DNA from: Lunularia cruciata
Lineage: Eukaryota > Streptophyta > Marchantiopsida > Lunulariales > Lunulariaceae
Assembly: GCA_948567375.1 (NCBI GenBank)
Contig: OX419761.1
Coordinates: 12,996,243 to 13,060,242, forward strand
DNA length: 64,000 nucleotides
Direction: 5' to 3'
This document shows, in pieces, positions 12,429 through 25,100 of the stretch. The notes beneath the pieces were generated by a model. The model was not told the DNA's origin. It did no database searches and worked only from the letters and a program-made list of their open reading frames with translations. Positions within the stretch are counted from its first letter, which is position 1. The number at the start of each line of letters is the position of its first letter. The position numbers were made by a program, and so were the translations under genes.

Positions 12429-12536
12429 CATGATGATCCATTACACCAAGAGGTACATAATGATCCATTACACCAAGAGGTACATAATGATCCATTACAC
12501 CAAGAGGTACATAATGATCCATTACATAAAGAGAGA
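12429..12536. repeat. 27-bp tandem repeat, four copies, in frame
   Basis: Units 12429-12455, 12456-12482, 12483-12509 and 12510-12536, core GATCCATTACACCAAGAGGT. The second and third are identical and the fourth has diverged at its end. 27 is a multiple of three, so each unit adds the same nine residues (NDPLHQEVH). Confidence 0.95.
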
Positions 12537-14639
12537 GTGGACATTGAATTACAAGCACTTCCTACATTGAGAGTAGTGCACTCCAAGATGATCACACCTT
12601 CTTTGGGAGAGGTGGAAAGGGAGTTCAAGGAGAGTATACTTGTTCAGGAGGAGTTGATTGTGAGGACTTGCAAGAGGAGACTAGCTTAGAGGGAGGAGCA
12701 ATCTCACCTAGAGTAGTATGTTTTGTTTGAGAGGGAGAGTAGACTAGTAGATCAAGAGATGCATCATTGGGTAGAGTAGAGTAGTTTAGGTGAGAGGTTA
12801 GCAAAGTTAGTTAGGGTTATTAGGGAGAAGGAGGAAAAGGAGAGAGCACAAGTTGAAAGATTAGCAAAGTTGGATATATTATTATTAATAGGGTTGAGAG
12901 ATTTGATGAAGTGGATAGACTTATTAGAGATAAAGAGTTGAGAGGATATGGATATAGAATTCAAGAGATCTTCTATATGAGAGAGTTTACCTTTATTATG
13001 GAGAGTTTGGAGAGGACATAAAGGACTTTGCATGAGGTGAGGACTTAGCTAGGTGATCTTAGGGATATATAAGAGGGGGCTTATTTGGAGCTACCAAGTG
13101 GCTTGAGGCAAAGATGTTATGATACCTTTGGGGTTTCCACCTATTGATGTGGAGACTTAGATAGAGCATTTAAAGCATGACCATGATGAGGTTGTATCTT
13201 TTCCTTGTGAGACTAGAGCCATACAAACTTCTCCCATTAGGCATCACCCTAATTAGACTAAAGCTACATCAAGAGAGACATCTTTGGTTGGGTGAGCTAG
13301 TCAAACTTTGTTGAATCTCATCATAGGCCAAAGAGAGGAGCCTTATTTGCACTTAGGAGCAAATATTATGTCTTAGAGACCTCACTTTTTTGGATGGTCT
13401 TGCACCCCCACTACTATTTAAGGGTATTGCAAAAGAGATTTTATGGCTTGAAGAGAGGAAGATGTCCTTGAAGGACAAGGTTTCTAGACTCACTTCATTA
13501 AGAGAGCTTATCTAGAGTGTTCATACCACACATCATTTTCCACAATGATTTGAGGAAGAGGTTCTAGTGTTAGATATGAGTTGTTCTGTTGACATGAGAG
13601 TCCTTAGTGATCTTGGATTCTTAGATTGGTGTGTGGTGCCCATGTGGAGAGGATAGTAGTATTATAGCCAATAGTACTTTATGGTATATCCTTTGGCTAG
13701 GCATTAGTTATTTATGGAGTATTGTGTCATACACTTTGATGTTATCATTTGGATGAGTGGACCAAAGAGGGAGGTGGAGGTACTATTGTGCTCCAACTAG
13801 GATCACACTCTTCTACTATCTTGAGTATACATGGGCTCACATCTCATGGTATACCTCTCAGAGACGGATGGATATATTGATGAATATAGAGGTTTCATGG
13901 TTATTCATTACAGTAAATTTATATCATTAGGTTTATCTATTAGAGATGTTTTGATTGTAGATAGCAATGCTCTACCTTATTATATAAACCATCCACATGG
14001 TGCTATATATCCTCATACCATTTCTCCTCTTGATACGCTTAGTACTTCATACACTTTATGATTAAAGCTCCTTGTAGCTCGACTAGACAGATTTAGAGCA
14101 TCCATACATCCAATTGTTAGTCTTTTAGAAGAGGATTGGACCTCAAGTACATTTAAGGATTATAGCTTTGACCCTTATGAGCTTGTTGGATGATGCTTTT
14201 GTAAACCCAATCTCCACCCTCATGAGAGGTGATGGATGTGGCAATATAGTCCTTTCTTTATTTGCACCATCTTATATTGGCACTTCCATGATGCACTAGA
14301 GCGGCATAGTTTATAGAGCATGCAATGTAGTAGTTAGATCTGCATGCTACATGGCTTATTAATTTGTAGACATTGTGTACTTCACTTGTATACTTTACAC
14401 ACTTGTTTTTGTGATGAGAGGCAATGCTACATTCTGAAGGGTATCATCTAGAGGAAAGCAATGGCTTTGGGGAACGAAACTCCGCCCATTGTGACAATGG
14501 TGCTCGTCCCTCAACCATTGTGACAAAGTGAGTGCGGTCTTTGGGCAATCTCTGTCTTGTGAAGATTGAAAGAAGTGCAAAGCAAGGGTGCACAATCCCA
14601 AGATAGGCACTCGTTTGTCACCTCCATTGAGCTTGTCTA

Positions 14640-16073
14640 GCACTTGGGCACGCGCTTGGGCCACTACAAACCTCATACCGTCTAAATACCCCTTTGAATC
14701 TTAAATGTAATAGGATGTGAGATATAAAATATAGAACACTTTCTTCCATCATCAATTTAATATTAAATATTGGCTTGATAGAAATATAATTTATCTTTAC
14801 TAATTGTATAGATATATAATTTTCAAAACTCACACAATCAACCAAAATTCTATAAAGATGATTGGATATCATAATTTGCACGTGTATCAACTTTATATAG
14901 GTCAAGCCTAATTATTGAAACAACCAAGTTCTCAATAAGTGGCTCCATATCTCCTATTATGATTTTTTGTTTTCTTGATCCTCATGTTCCAAGACTTTTG
15001 TTAAGACAATGAGTCAAGGTCATCCATTTCTAGTTGGACATTTGGCAATAATTTGGTAAGAATAGAAGCACCCACTATTTTTTCATAATTTTTCTCTATC
15101 TATAATGTCAAGTGGTGTCCATTGGATAAAACCAATTTCCATTGGTGTTGGCTCTTCTACTTGTGTGTGGTTTATTTGTAGGTTTAGTGGAGGTCTAAAT
15201 CAAGACCAATTTGTGACAACCAAGAATCAAAATATTCAGCTAATATCATGGCTTCTTCCAAGTGTTTGGGCTCCCACATGGTCACTTCCAATTTGGTGTG
15301 CGATTTCAAACCTCTCATAAATCAATACAAATTGTCACTCTCTAGTATCTCAAACATTATGGTGCTTTGGAATTGAGTGATATAGCTCCTCATGGAACCA
15401 ATCTTCTTCAACTCTACAAATCTATCTTCTGCAACATTTAACACTTGGAATTTTCCCAACTACTACACTCTTGAATTCTTCCCATATCAAGATTGGTGTA
15501 ACAAATTACCATTGTGCTTGCTATACCCCAAATCACCACCATAGTTTTTCCGCTCAATCTTATTGGCTTGAAGCCAAGAGAATCTATCTCTATTCATCTT
15601 GAAGATTTGTAATTTCAAAATAATATTTGCAATCAAATAAAAAATTCTCCATTGCACTTAAGAGATTATTGCCTTCAAATACCTTTGGCTTTGGAAGTAA
15701 AATTTACTCTTTTATTTCTCAAAATGCTACTCTTTTTATGTTCTCTTGTTGTTGATGATCTCTCTCTTCTAATAATTGAGTAAAATGCTCAATTTGTTGC
15801 TACATAGCAATGATAACTTTAGGCATACCGCCATGGTTACTACTCTATCAAACTACTATTTGAAATTATCTAAGTTAACACATAAATACAATACATCCAC
15901 CACTCTATGTCAGTTAAAATTGGAAGTATCAATGGTTCATCACACAAGGTGATCATATTTAGAACATTTTGCTCAATGTGTGAAATGATGTTTTGTTAGT
16001 ACATGGACACAAAAGTCCCAAATGATTTGGTGGTCCATAGATTCCATCTATCCCATTCTTGCTTTAATACCAA
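14640..16073 (-). pseudogene. Ty3/gypsy gag-protease remnant (element G)
   Basis: Read on the minus strand. A primer-binding site TTGGTATTAAAGC lies at 16061-16073 and corresponds to the initiator-Met tRNA type seen in element A. Downstream comes gag with a helical stretch beginning MAIATKQIEHF, a degenerate zinc-knuckle end (KCPTRN) and a retropepsin segment at about 14880-14690 (ILVDCVSFENYISIQLVK), where the Ser and Gly of the usual Asp-Ser-Gly are replaced by Cys and Val. Many stops. Reverse transcriptase and integrase are missing. The LTR expected beyond 16074 could not be delimited. Confidence 0.6.
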
Positions 16074-17180
16074 TTGTGGTACTCAAATTTTTTTGTTTTT
16101 TGTTAGTTTTTGGAGTAAGGAGTGATATTTGGAGTAGAAAAGAAAGTTAGTTGTAGGAAACAAGGCGGATTCAAATCCAAAGTAGGAAATCCGATCCAAG
16201 CCAAGGAAGTCTATTGTGTATTGTAATGAAAGACGACTTGGATCAGACTAAGGAGGATGGAAGATCCAAAGTGAATATACTTTGCCTTGGGTTGATGACA
16301 TTTGATTTGGCGATCTTCATTGCAAATTTGACTTGGGCGTACCAACTAAGAAAGGATACCCTTTGCAAAAAATTACCTAGTACAAGCTTATGTTAAAAAA
16401 GACCAAGAGTAAACATGCATTAAGTGTGATTTTGATTGAGTTTTGATTGAACAATGACTACAAATTGGAGAAGTTTAAAAGAAGATTTTGTAGAGAGAAT
16501 TTTGCAATGAATCAAGTTCATCTTGTTAATTCATGTAGTCCAATAGATTGGGCTAGAGTTGTAGGTTAAGCCATTGGGTTGTTTTGTGAAAAATTTGAGT
16601 GAGGAAGAGCAAGTAAGAATGCCTTGCAAGGGAAGTCACCAAGCCATCTCAATAAAAAATCCTATCATTTGGAGAGTGGATATGATAGTAATGTTTGAAG
16701 AATTGAGCCAACTCCAAATTACTTTCTTAGCATTGAATTGGAATCTGAGTATTCCAAGGTTCATGATTAGGATCACTACTAGTAATTTTGAGGATGGTCC
16801 AAGTGAGGAGGAAAAGAGGTAAAATCCTATGCATTTGGACCAAAGCTGATTGGAGATTGGTGTTGGGGAATAATGCAAGAGAGCCTACAAGGATTATGTT
16901 TGATCTGAATTGTGATGCCTTGAAGGAAATGGAGGAGTTGAAGGCATCATTTAGTGCGCCAAGGAAGGAGAATGGATATAAGGTGAGATACCTATGTGGA
17001 ATCCATGTGGCAAAACATCATTGGAGCAGTGATGGCCATGATGAAGCTGGAGTGCACCACATAAGTGATGAAGCAACATGCTATTTTCCACATGTTGTTT
17101 GCAAGTGTGAGTGTAAATTAGGCAGGTTGCTTTTACCAACGGACAAAGTAGATGGTGGACTAGTGGAGGATGGACTGCCA
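16074..17180. other. Unclassified retroelement-derived DNA
   Basis: Begins where the LTR of element G should lie. Open pieces on the plus strand (16574-16822 and 16788-17252) have no recognised domain. The later part leads into the module that is repeated at 20270, so it may belong to an upstream copy of element F. Confidence 0.3.
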
Positions 17181-18356
17181 CTGCATTACTTTGTGCCATT
17201 TTTGGCTCATTTTTATTTAGGGTTGAACCTGCCTTCACCTAAAGAACGGTAGAGTATGATGTCCCACTTTCATCCAGATTTATGATGAGTTGTGGATCCC
17301 AAAGAAACACACTACATGGCAGAAGTGTGGGAGAATGACCACTACTTTGCCAAAACAAGAGAAGGCAATGTCAACATCAATCCCAAAGCCAAAGAAGCAA
17401 ACATGACCTAAGGATATTGTGTCCCCAAAGAGGTAGAAGAAAGAACTCCTAAAACAAGAGGAATCCCTACATAAGATGAAGGATGAGCTGGAGGGAGTGT
17501 AGACCAACTTGTTCCAACATACTACCCAAATCAGAATGTAGGAATAGACCATGCTGAAATTGAGTAGGTAGCTATAGAGAAGGATCAGGATCGTCAAAAG
17601 GAAATGGCTAGCCAAGCCAAGGAAGAACAAGACCTACATGACCTCGTCCAACATGCCAAAGCTCAAATATCCAAATTAGGGTAGGAAAAGAAGGCAATAG
17701 AGGAGAAGCATTTGGTTGAACTACAAAAACTTCATATGCAATTGGTAGAGGCAATAACCCAATGCAAGGAAGGACTCTTAGTGAAGGAGGGTTTGGATCC
17801 AATGTGTGAAGTCACTTGATGTTTCAAGGCAATGCTCAGCATTAGAGCCAAGGTGGAACTTGAGGAGGCATACTCGCATGAGTTGAAGTTGCTAGAAAGA
17901 GAGATGAGTTAAAAGAAAGCTAAGGAGGTGGATTTGAATAAGTTGCTTATTTGTCTTAAGGATAGAGTAGATAGGAAGATGATAGAAGTAGGAGAAAATA
18001 TTTTCCTAAGATTAGATTTAGTTAAAAAAATTGTAGATAGTCTTGCCACTACTTTGAGAGAGAAGACATGGAATCACTCCAAAGTAGTGGAGTGGTTGGA
18101 GTCAAATGGATTTGATTGAATTACTTGAGTCATCTGAGAAAGTTAGAGTAAAGACAAAGGGGATTGTTGGACCATATATGGCTTCAATTGCAATGCAAAC
18201 TAATGAAGTGATAACAATAGATGTAAAACTAGAAGTAAATGATGAACTCAAAGTGCAAGAGACTCTTGTAGTTGATTTGGGTGAAGAAGCCAAAGTAGAA
18301 GTAGTACTTGGATCAGATCCAAATCAATAGTAGTTAGAAAGCCAAAGTAGCAGTTT
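17180..18356 (+). repeat. Upstream copy of element F 3' module
   Basis: This stretch is homologous, in the same order, to 20270-21538 joined to 27151-27438. Shared landmarks: TGTGCCATTTTTGGCTC-type start, GATCCCAAAGAAACA, AAGATGAAGGATGAGCTGGA and a coiled-coil-like coding piece with KMKDELEGV. The last part encodes TLVVDLGEEAKVEVVLGSDP, matching TLVVDLSEEAKVEVILRWD at 27350-27400. Relative to the downstream copy it lacks about 760 bases (equivalent of 20525-21285). It lies directly against the 5' LTR of F, as expected for tandem or recombined elements. Confidence 0.7.
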
Positions 18357-19109
18357 TGTAAGTAGAGTTACTGTGTATCTACAACATAGTAAGAAGCAAT
18401 TGTAACAATTAAGAAGTTTAGGAAGTTTTTGTAACTTCCAAGTGGTTTGACTATTTAGAGCAGCCATTCTGAGTATTTTTCATTCAATAATGAGCAAAAG
18501 ATGATTAAAGTGAAGTGCTTGTCATTTTGCTAAATTCTAAGTATCAGCAAATGTCTTTGTTTGTGAGTGTGTGAAGAAATTTGGATTGCAATTGAGGGAT
18601 TATTAGATGTTGGGCTCTATAATTTAGAATTCCATTTTTTGTGTTTGATCTTGAGTGGAGTGCATTCAAAGCATACCTTGACAGATTTTTGAAAATGGTA
18701 GTATTGTCAATATTTATCATTTTTCTATAGCTATAGATACAAAGTTGATGCAAAGTCACTTCAAACTAGGAAGTTGTTTCTTTGGTGGAAGGGTGGAATA
18801 CAATTCCAAGGCAAATTAACTTTGTGGTGAAGTAGCCATCCTCATATCAATTGGGTCATCAAAATTGATGTCAATTTAAATTGGAACTGAAGAATTGTGA
18901 TTTTGGGTGATAATTATTTATAGTAAAACCTCTTATGAGTATTTTTACCATCTTTTGGGTGTTATTTCTGCCCAAGAGTTTAAAGATGTAATCAACATAA
19001 CTATTAAGTTACTTCCACTTTGTATTTGAACATTCTCGACTTGTATCTCTATGGGAACAAAAAATTACTTGCACATTATTAAAAAAGTGATATATGTTGG
19101 ATTGTCACA
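18357..19109 (+). repeat. 5' LTR of element F
   Basis: Starts TGTAAGTAGAG and ends GGATTGTCACA. It aligns along its length with 27439-28183. The end is fixed by the primer-binding site that starts eight bases later; the start is less certain because homology continues upstream. Confidence 0.65.
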
Positions 19110-19115
19110 TAATTA

Positions 19116-20222
19116 TTGGCACCATTGCCGGGGATGAAAACCTTGGGAATGGGAGAGTATAAAGGAGATTTGAGTGCCAAAATTCCTGCATGTATGAATA
19201 TCTATGTCAAGAGAGCAAGAGAAGAGAGAGAGTATGTAGAAAAAACTTGCAATGTGAAGCACAAGAATGCTAAAAGACCCAACTCACCATTGAACAACTA
19301 GAGAAGGAAGCATTGGACTTGAAACTTATTCATGATGTACAAGATGCCTTAAGACAACTTGGAAAAGAATGAGAAGTTATGCAATTATGTGAAATGGTTC
19401 ATGATGCTATTGAACCAAGTACCTAAGCAAGTAGGGGTGATAGGTTATTTGGATGCCCAAGCCACCACTTAGTTCCTTGGAGGCCAATCACCAAAAATTT
19501 GGATCTTTGCAAGAGAGCAAAATGTAACCTCTCTTGACAAAGTTCTTAAGCATGTAGCCCACTATGAGGTGGCTCATTCTCATTCTACTAGTAACCAGAG
19601 ACATAGGGAGAGGAAAGGATGTAAAGCAAGAAGAAGACCATATCAAAGGACCTTCCCATCTTTGGACTCATCAACCTCATTGAGTTCCTCTTTGTCAACT
19701 GAAGATGATGATAAGCACAAGAGGAATCAATGGAGGTTGGGATATAAAATGTTGTATACTCCAGCCAAACATATTAATAAAATAACACTAAGCTAGAGAT
19801 GCATATAAAAGATTTTTCAGATTTTGAGATTCAGATGGTTTGGGTAAAGGACCAAAGGAAACCCCTCTCATTTGCATGACCAAACATATGGTGTACATTG
19901 TGTGAGAAGCAAGGTCATGATAACACTACATGCTTGATCAAGAGATCTATATACCTAGTACAACAAATTGATTGGGTTCCAACTTGGGATCACAACCAAT
20001 ATTTGGACCAAGAGGAAGAAGTGGTCTACCAAACACAAGATGTACAGCCACAATCTAGTGTGGTGTTCCAAGCTCCATCTTCTGAGCCAAGGGAGTATAT
20101 GAACAATGCACCACCAAAAAGAATGCAGAAAAAAACACAAAATTGATCCCAAAATGTTGCACCTAGAGCCTATTATAATTGTGGGTTGCTCAAACATTGG
20201 TCACCCAACTATCTTGAGCTTT
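19116..20222 (+). pseudogene. gag-like protein of element F (decayed)
   Basis: An ATG in frame with 60 codons opens at 19116, almost in the primer-binding site. Later pieces are basic (RRRPYQRTFPSLDSS near 19630) and then carry a perfect CCHC zinc knuckle, CTLCEKQGHDNTTC, at about 19892-19933. A second knuckle, CYNCGLLKHWSPNY near 20173-20214, has lost its last Cys. This is a nucleocapsid signature. Stops interrupt the frame at several points. Confidence 0.6.
19117..19133 (+). other. Primer-binding site of element F
   Basis: TGGCACCATTGCCGGGG, the deaminated form of the site typical of plant Tat/Athila-type gypsy elements, which normally begins TGGCGCC. It lies eight bases after the LTR end. 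Confidence 0.75.
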
Positions 20223-20269
20223 AGTGGCACATTAGATATGTCTCCTTGTGCGGGGCAATGGAAGATGCA

Positions 20270-21538
20270 CCTGCTGCTGCATTAATTTGTGCCATTTGTG
20301 GCTTGTTTCTATTTGGGGTTGAACCTACTTACACTTGAAGAATGATAAAGTGTGGTGTCCCACTTTTGTGTGGACTTGCAACAAGTCACGGATCCCAAAG
20401 AAACATGTTACATGGTAGAAGTGTGGGAGAATGACCACTATTGTGTTTGAACATGACAATAGAAGGTGATGTCAACACCAACCCCAAAGCCAAAGAAGCA
20501 AACCCGACCCAAGGATGATGTGTCCTTGGTGAAGAGGAAGACAATTAGAAGACTAAACCGGAGCCAAACCATGACAATGGTGGACTTGTCATCGAGAGTG
20601 GAAGATGAAGAAGCTGAGTCAAACTCAAAGTTGAAGGAGGAAGAGCTTCCACTCAAGAGTCACAATTCAAGCAATGGAAGCAAAGGCAAACCCAAGGTAC
20701 AACAAGATGTTGGGAAGTTGATGAGGATAGATCAGATCAAGAGTTTCATGAAGAAATCAAGGATATGGAAGGCATTGATGTTTCTTCCATGGACTTGTTG
20801 GATAATGATATTCCAAAAGAGCAAGAAGAGGAGCCAAGGATGGTGTTTCAGTAGGGAACTCAATCACATTGGAATATGACTTTGAGTCCCATTGTGCCAA
20901 GTGAACTTGAGGAAGAGAGATTTGAATGACCTTCAAATAGGCATAAGGTGATTGTAACTTTGGGCTAAAAGTACAAATTGTCATGTCCAAAGAAGAAGGT
21001 GTGCTAGAGGACAAGACATTCTAGGGAGTAAATTACTTGTCCAATGTGATGTGTCCATTGTTGGCATACCTATAAAAGTGGATGTAAGAGGTGAAGGCAA
21101 AGCATCTAAAGGTGAAGACTAAGTTGCAGAAGGTGATGCTGATTCAAGTTTGACACAAAGCCAAAGTACTTTGGGTCAACATAGTAGTCCAACAATAGAG
21201 TTTGATAAATCTGTAGGGGAGTTACAACTAGTGTAGAAGATACTTGGAGAGGCAAAAGAAAGAACTATTGGAACCAAAGGAAGCACTAAAAAAGATGAAG
21301 GATGAGCTGGAAGGAGTGCAGGCTGACCTATTCCACCAAACCACCTAAATCCAAATGCAAGAATGTACCAGGGTAGAATTGAGTCAAAATAAAGCTGAGG
21401 AGGTGGATTTGAAAAAGTTGCTTATTTGTCTTAGGGATAGAGTAGATAGGAAGATGATAAAAGTAGGAGTTAATGTGTGCCTTAGATTAGATTTAGTTAA
21501 AAAAATGTAGATAGTCTTGCCACTACTCTGAGAGAGAA
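20270..21538 (+). pseudogene. Element F 3' module: coiled-coil coding remnant, left part
   Basis: Plus-strand pieces with KPKKQTRPKDDVSLVKRKTI (near 20490) and LRDRVDRKMIKVGV (near 21430), rich in Lys and Glu and helical in character. It breaks off exactly at 21538 where element A is inserted and resumes at 27151. The upstream homologue is 17180-18356. Role unknown; it may be an extra ORF of the element or captured host sequence. Confidence 0.5.
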
Positions 21539-21608
21539 TGTAACAACATGGAGTTTAGCGACAAAGTTAGTAGGGCTAACAAAGTAGTAAATCAAACAAA
21601 TTAGCCTA

Positions 21609-21684
21609 GAATATTCTAGAAGTATCTAGGAAGCTTCTCAACTAGCTTAGCTTGCACCTCAATTAGGTAGCTTCTAGAAGTTTC
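21609..21684 (+). promoter_or_regulatory. Cluster of perfect heat-shock elements in the LTR
   Basis: GAA-ta-TTC-ta-GAA at 21609-21621 and TTC-ta-GAA-gt-TTC at 21672-21684 are perfect three-unit heat-shock-factor sites; a GAAgcTTC dimer lies between at 21630-21637. Further GAAgcTTC dimers follow at 21727-21734 and 21739-21746. The trimers recur in the 3' LTR at 26807-26819 and 26882-26894 and in element B at 37119-37131. Distance to the TATA box is about 145-220 bases, a normal upstream-activator position. Binding is inferred from consensus only. Confidence 0.6.
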
Positions 21685-21826
21685 CAACTAGCTTAGCTTG
21701 CACACCAAGTAAGTGGCTTCTAGAAGGAAGCTTCTTGAGAAGCTTCCCAATTAACTTGGCTTGCACTCCAAGAAAGCAGCTCAAGGAAGCTTCTTGAGAA
21801 ACTTCTCAAGAGCCTTGTAGGATCCC

Positions 21827-21834
21827 TATAAATA
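21827..21834 (+). promoter_or_regulatory. LTR TATA box
   Basis: TATAAATA within CCCTATAAATAC. Conserved at 27047-27054 in the 3' LTR and at 39731-39738 in element B, where the surrounding sequence has diverged. Confidence 0.7.
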
Positions 21835-21938
21835 CAAGAGTCAAAACTCATGCTAGGCATTTGGAGTTACCCACATTCAAGTGTTCCAATGTGATCTTCC
21901 ATTTTCCTATTTCTCTCCATGGTCTTGGACTTTTACAT

Positions 21939-21951
21939 TGGTATCAAAGTA
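21939..21951 (+). other. Primer-binding site of element A
   Basis: TGGTATCAAAGTA follows the LTR after one base. It matches the plant initiator-Met tRNA site with G-to-A and C-to-T changes. Confidence 0.75.
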
Positions 21952-22039
21952 GGAATGGGATGGATGGAATTTATGGACCACAAAATCTACTTCTGCCAAA
22001 CAATTGGGATTTTTAAGTCTGGTTATTATCCAAGCATCG

Positions 22040-23120
22040 TTTCACACAAGTCATCACCTCGCGCTTTGGGTAGGATTTTCTGCATATGATGACCTTGCTT
22101 GAGGAACTTTTGATACTTCCAGTTGTAACTTATGGAGAACGGTGGATGTGTTGCATCTATGTATTAATAAATTAGATAACTTGAAGTAGTGGGATAGAGT
22201 AGTAGCCATGGCAACAATACCAAATGTTATCATCACTATGTAGTAACAAATCAAGCTTCTTACTTGATTGTTGGATGAACAAGACCAACAACAACAAGAA
22301 CATATAGAGAGAGCCCCAATTTGAGATGGAGAAGATCAAATCCTATTTCCAAAATTGAAGGTGTTTGAAGGCAAGAATCTTCCAAGCACAATGGAGAATT
22401 TTTTGTTTGATTGCGAATGTTAGTTTGAAGCTACCAATCTATAAGATGAATGAAAATAGATTCTCTTGGCTTCTAGCCAATTGGATGGTGTGGCAAAACT
22501 TTGGAGGTGATTCCAAGTGGTGAGTTAAACAATAGATTGTTGCACCAATTTTGACATGGACAAATTCAAGGATGCAATACTTGGTAGATTTCAAACCATA
22601 AATGCTACTCAAGCTGCACAAGATAATTTGGCAGAGTTGAAGCAAATTAGCTCTACAAGGAGCTACATCACGCAATTTCAGAACATCATCATGCAGATTC
22701 TAGATATACAAGAAGGTGAAGTTCTAGATTGATTTGTGAGGGGATTGAAGTCATAAACCAAATTGGATATGACCATGCGGGAACCACAAAATGTGAAAGA
22801 AGCCATGCAATTGGTTGAGCGCTTTGATTCCTTGGTTGCGACAACTTGGTCTTGACCTTGACCTACACAAAGCCTACCAATACACTATATATGGATGGAG
22901 GAACCAACACCAATGGAGATTGATGCTATCCAACGGAGACCACTTGGTACAGTAGATAGAGAAAGATTGCAACAAAATGGTGATTTTTTTTATTATCTCC
23001 TAATTGGACATCGCATTGCTGAATGTCCAATTAGGAATGAGTGACCTTGACAAGTTGTCTAGATAGAGTTTGTAGAGCAAAATGATCAAGGAAACAAGGA
23101 ATCCCAATATGAGATTTTGA
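22040..23120 (+). pseudogene. Element A gag
   Basis: Plus-strand pieces in several frames. Near 22600-22670 a gag-like segment reads ATQAAQDNLAELKQISSTRS. Near 22985-23040 a zinc-knuckle remnant LLIGHRIAECP retains His and the last Cys, while the first two Cys positions are Phe and Tyr. Stops are frequent. Confidence 0.6.
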
Positions 23121-23199
23121 GTCGCCTATTGGGAGCTTGATTAGTTCCAATGGGATTGAATGCTCGACCTATGCAAGTTTGCTTTACTTGCAAGGTATG

Positions 23200-25100
23200 A
23201 TATCTAATTGAGGTTGTAGGATATTGGTTGATTTTGGAAGTTTAGAAAATTGCATGTCTATGCAAGTAGCAAAGGAATTGGGTATTCCTATCAAGCTAGC
23301 AATTGGAAGTAGATTGATAATGGCGGATGGTAGAAAGGGTTTTGCATTCTGTACCTTGCATCCTATTACCTTCAAGATTGGGAAGGAGTATTTAGAGTGT
23401 ATGAGGTTTGTAGTGGCACCTCTACACTAGGATGTCATTCTAGGACAACCTTGGCTTGAACGTCATAAGGTTCAATTTGATTGGACCCAATGGCAAATTC
23501 AAGTTCAACACCAAGGTAGAAATTTTTGATTAGGTTGTTTGGCACCTTTGAGTAAGACACCTAAGAATAGTCAATCCTAAGATGGGAAGTATGTCAAGAA
23601 GGTAGCCATAGAGCAAGCCTTGAAGGGAGATGAGTCCCAAGATGGGAAGTTTGCTAAGGAAAGCAGCCATGGAGCAAGCTTTGAAGAGAGATGAGTCCCT
23701 AGGTGGGAAGTTTGTTAGTGAAGCAGCCATAGAGCAAGCTTTGGAAGAAGATAAGTCTAGTTTTATAGTGTGGATCAAACTGATTGTAGAAAGACAATCT
23801 AAGGAGAGCCAAGAGCCTCATCAAGCAATGGTTGATTAGATAGTTCAAGAGTTTGTGCACCTGTTTCTGGATGATTTGCCAAAGGGATTACCCTCCAATC
23901 GTGGTATGGCCTTCAAGATTGAGTTATTGCCAAGGAGTACTCCAGTTAGTAGACCAATCTATCAACTCGCAACAAAGGAGTTGGAGTATTTGCAAATAAC
24001 ACTTATTGAGTTGCTGGGGAAGGACTTCATATGATATAATACCTCTCCTTGGGGAGCACCAATACTATTTGTTCCAAAGAAGGATGGAGTACTTTGTTTC
24101 TATATTGATTACCATGGGCTCAATAAACAAACAATGAAGAATGCATATCCCTTGCCTCGGATTGATGACTTGCTTGATCAATTGAGTGGAGCACGATACT
24201 TTTCCAAGTTGGATCTTTGCAATGGCAATTGGCAAATCTCCATTGATAGGGAGGATGTGCAAAAGATTGCCTTTTTCACAAGGTATGGGTATTTTAGTAG
24301 AGATTTCTACCTTTTGGGCTCACTAATGCTCCAATAGTCTTCATGGATCAAATGCATCGGATGTTGAATGGACTATTGGATTGGTACATGGTGGTGTTCT
24401 TGGATGATGTCTTAATCTATAGCAAGATAGAGGCAAAACATGTGAATCATGTGCAAGAAGTCCTAAGACAACTATGACAATGGAAAGTTTACTACAAGAA
24501 GTTGAAGTGTGCCTTGTGGCAGAAGGAAGTTACCTTCTTGGGTCACAAGATCTCATCAAAAGGGATCAAGATGGAAGAGGAGAAAATCAAGACTATTAAT
24601 GATTGGCCTACTCCAAAGGATGCTATAGAAGTACGGGCATTTAATGGATTGACCAGCTTTTACCAACGGTTCATCTAGTATTATGCTCATGTGGCTGCAC
24701 CATTGACTGACCTCTTGGGGAAGAACTTGAGCTTCTAGTGGACCACCAAGCACAAAGAAACATTCCAAAAGTTGAAATGTATGTATGTTGCTTCTAGACC
24801 CATTCTTCAACCATATGATCCTCAACTACCTTGTGTGGTTGATTTTGATGCTTCTAACTTTGCAATTGGAGCCTTGTTGCAACAAGAATTCCTAGATGGA
24901 CTACATTCCATTGCCTTTGTGTTTCACTAACTAAATATGGCTGATAGAAGTTACTTTGCTCAAGACTGTAAACAACTTGCAATGGTACATACCACCAAGG
25001 TATGGAGACATTATCTCTTGGGGAAATAAGTGATCATGCAAACTAATCATAAACCATTGTTGCAAACCTTATACTTGGAATAGACGAAGAGTCAACATCA
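23200..25100 (+). pseudogene. Element A protease, reverse transcriptase and RNase H
   Basis: Protease at 23224-23430: the catalytic triplet has become Asp-Phe-Gly (VDFGSLENCMSMQVAKELG). Reverse transcriptase at about 23890-24440: [20 protein letters not shown], then the active-site box FLDDVLIYSK at about 24390-24425 with both Asp retained. RNase H from about 24835: DFDASNFAIGALLQQE, keeping its first Asp. Stops interrupt each domain, mostly explained by single C-to-T or G-to-A changes. Confidence 0.85.

Larger units (their letters stand above)
11500..14380 (+). pseudogene. Unclassified retroelement-like region with gag-like coiled coil
   Basis: Short open frames on the plus strand separated by stops. 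12378-12689 encodes the 9-residue repeat NDPLHQEVH four times, followed by a charged, helical stretch (RLAKLVRVIREKEEKERAQ near 12800) that looks like a gag coiled coil. At 13430-13640 an open piece reads WLEERKMSLKDKVSRLTSL and then DMRVLSDLGFLDWCVV. No reverse transcriptase or integrase was recognised, so the class is uncertain; a gag-only remnant of an LTR element is the best guess. Confidence 0.3.
21539..21937 (+). repeat. 5' LTR of element A
   Basis: TGTAACA...TTTTACA. Contains three units of about 50-60 bp from 21631 to about 21800 (each with TTAGCTTGCAC or similar plus CTTCTAGAAG or AAGCTTCTTGAG), and inverted repeats such as 10-bp arms GGAAGCTTCT around TG at 21726-21747. A TATA box is at 21827-21834. 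Confidence 0.92.

Noticed and set aside
12429-12536. CRISPR-like repeat array
   Set aside because: The units are contiguous with no spacers, lie in frame in a plant gag-like region, and the window is eukaryotic.
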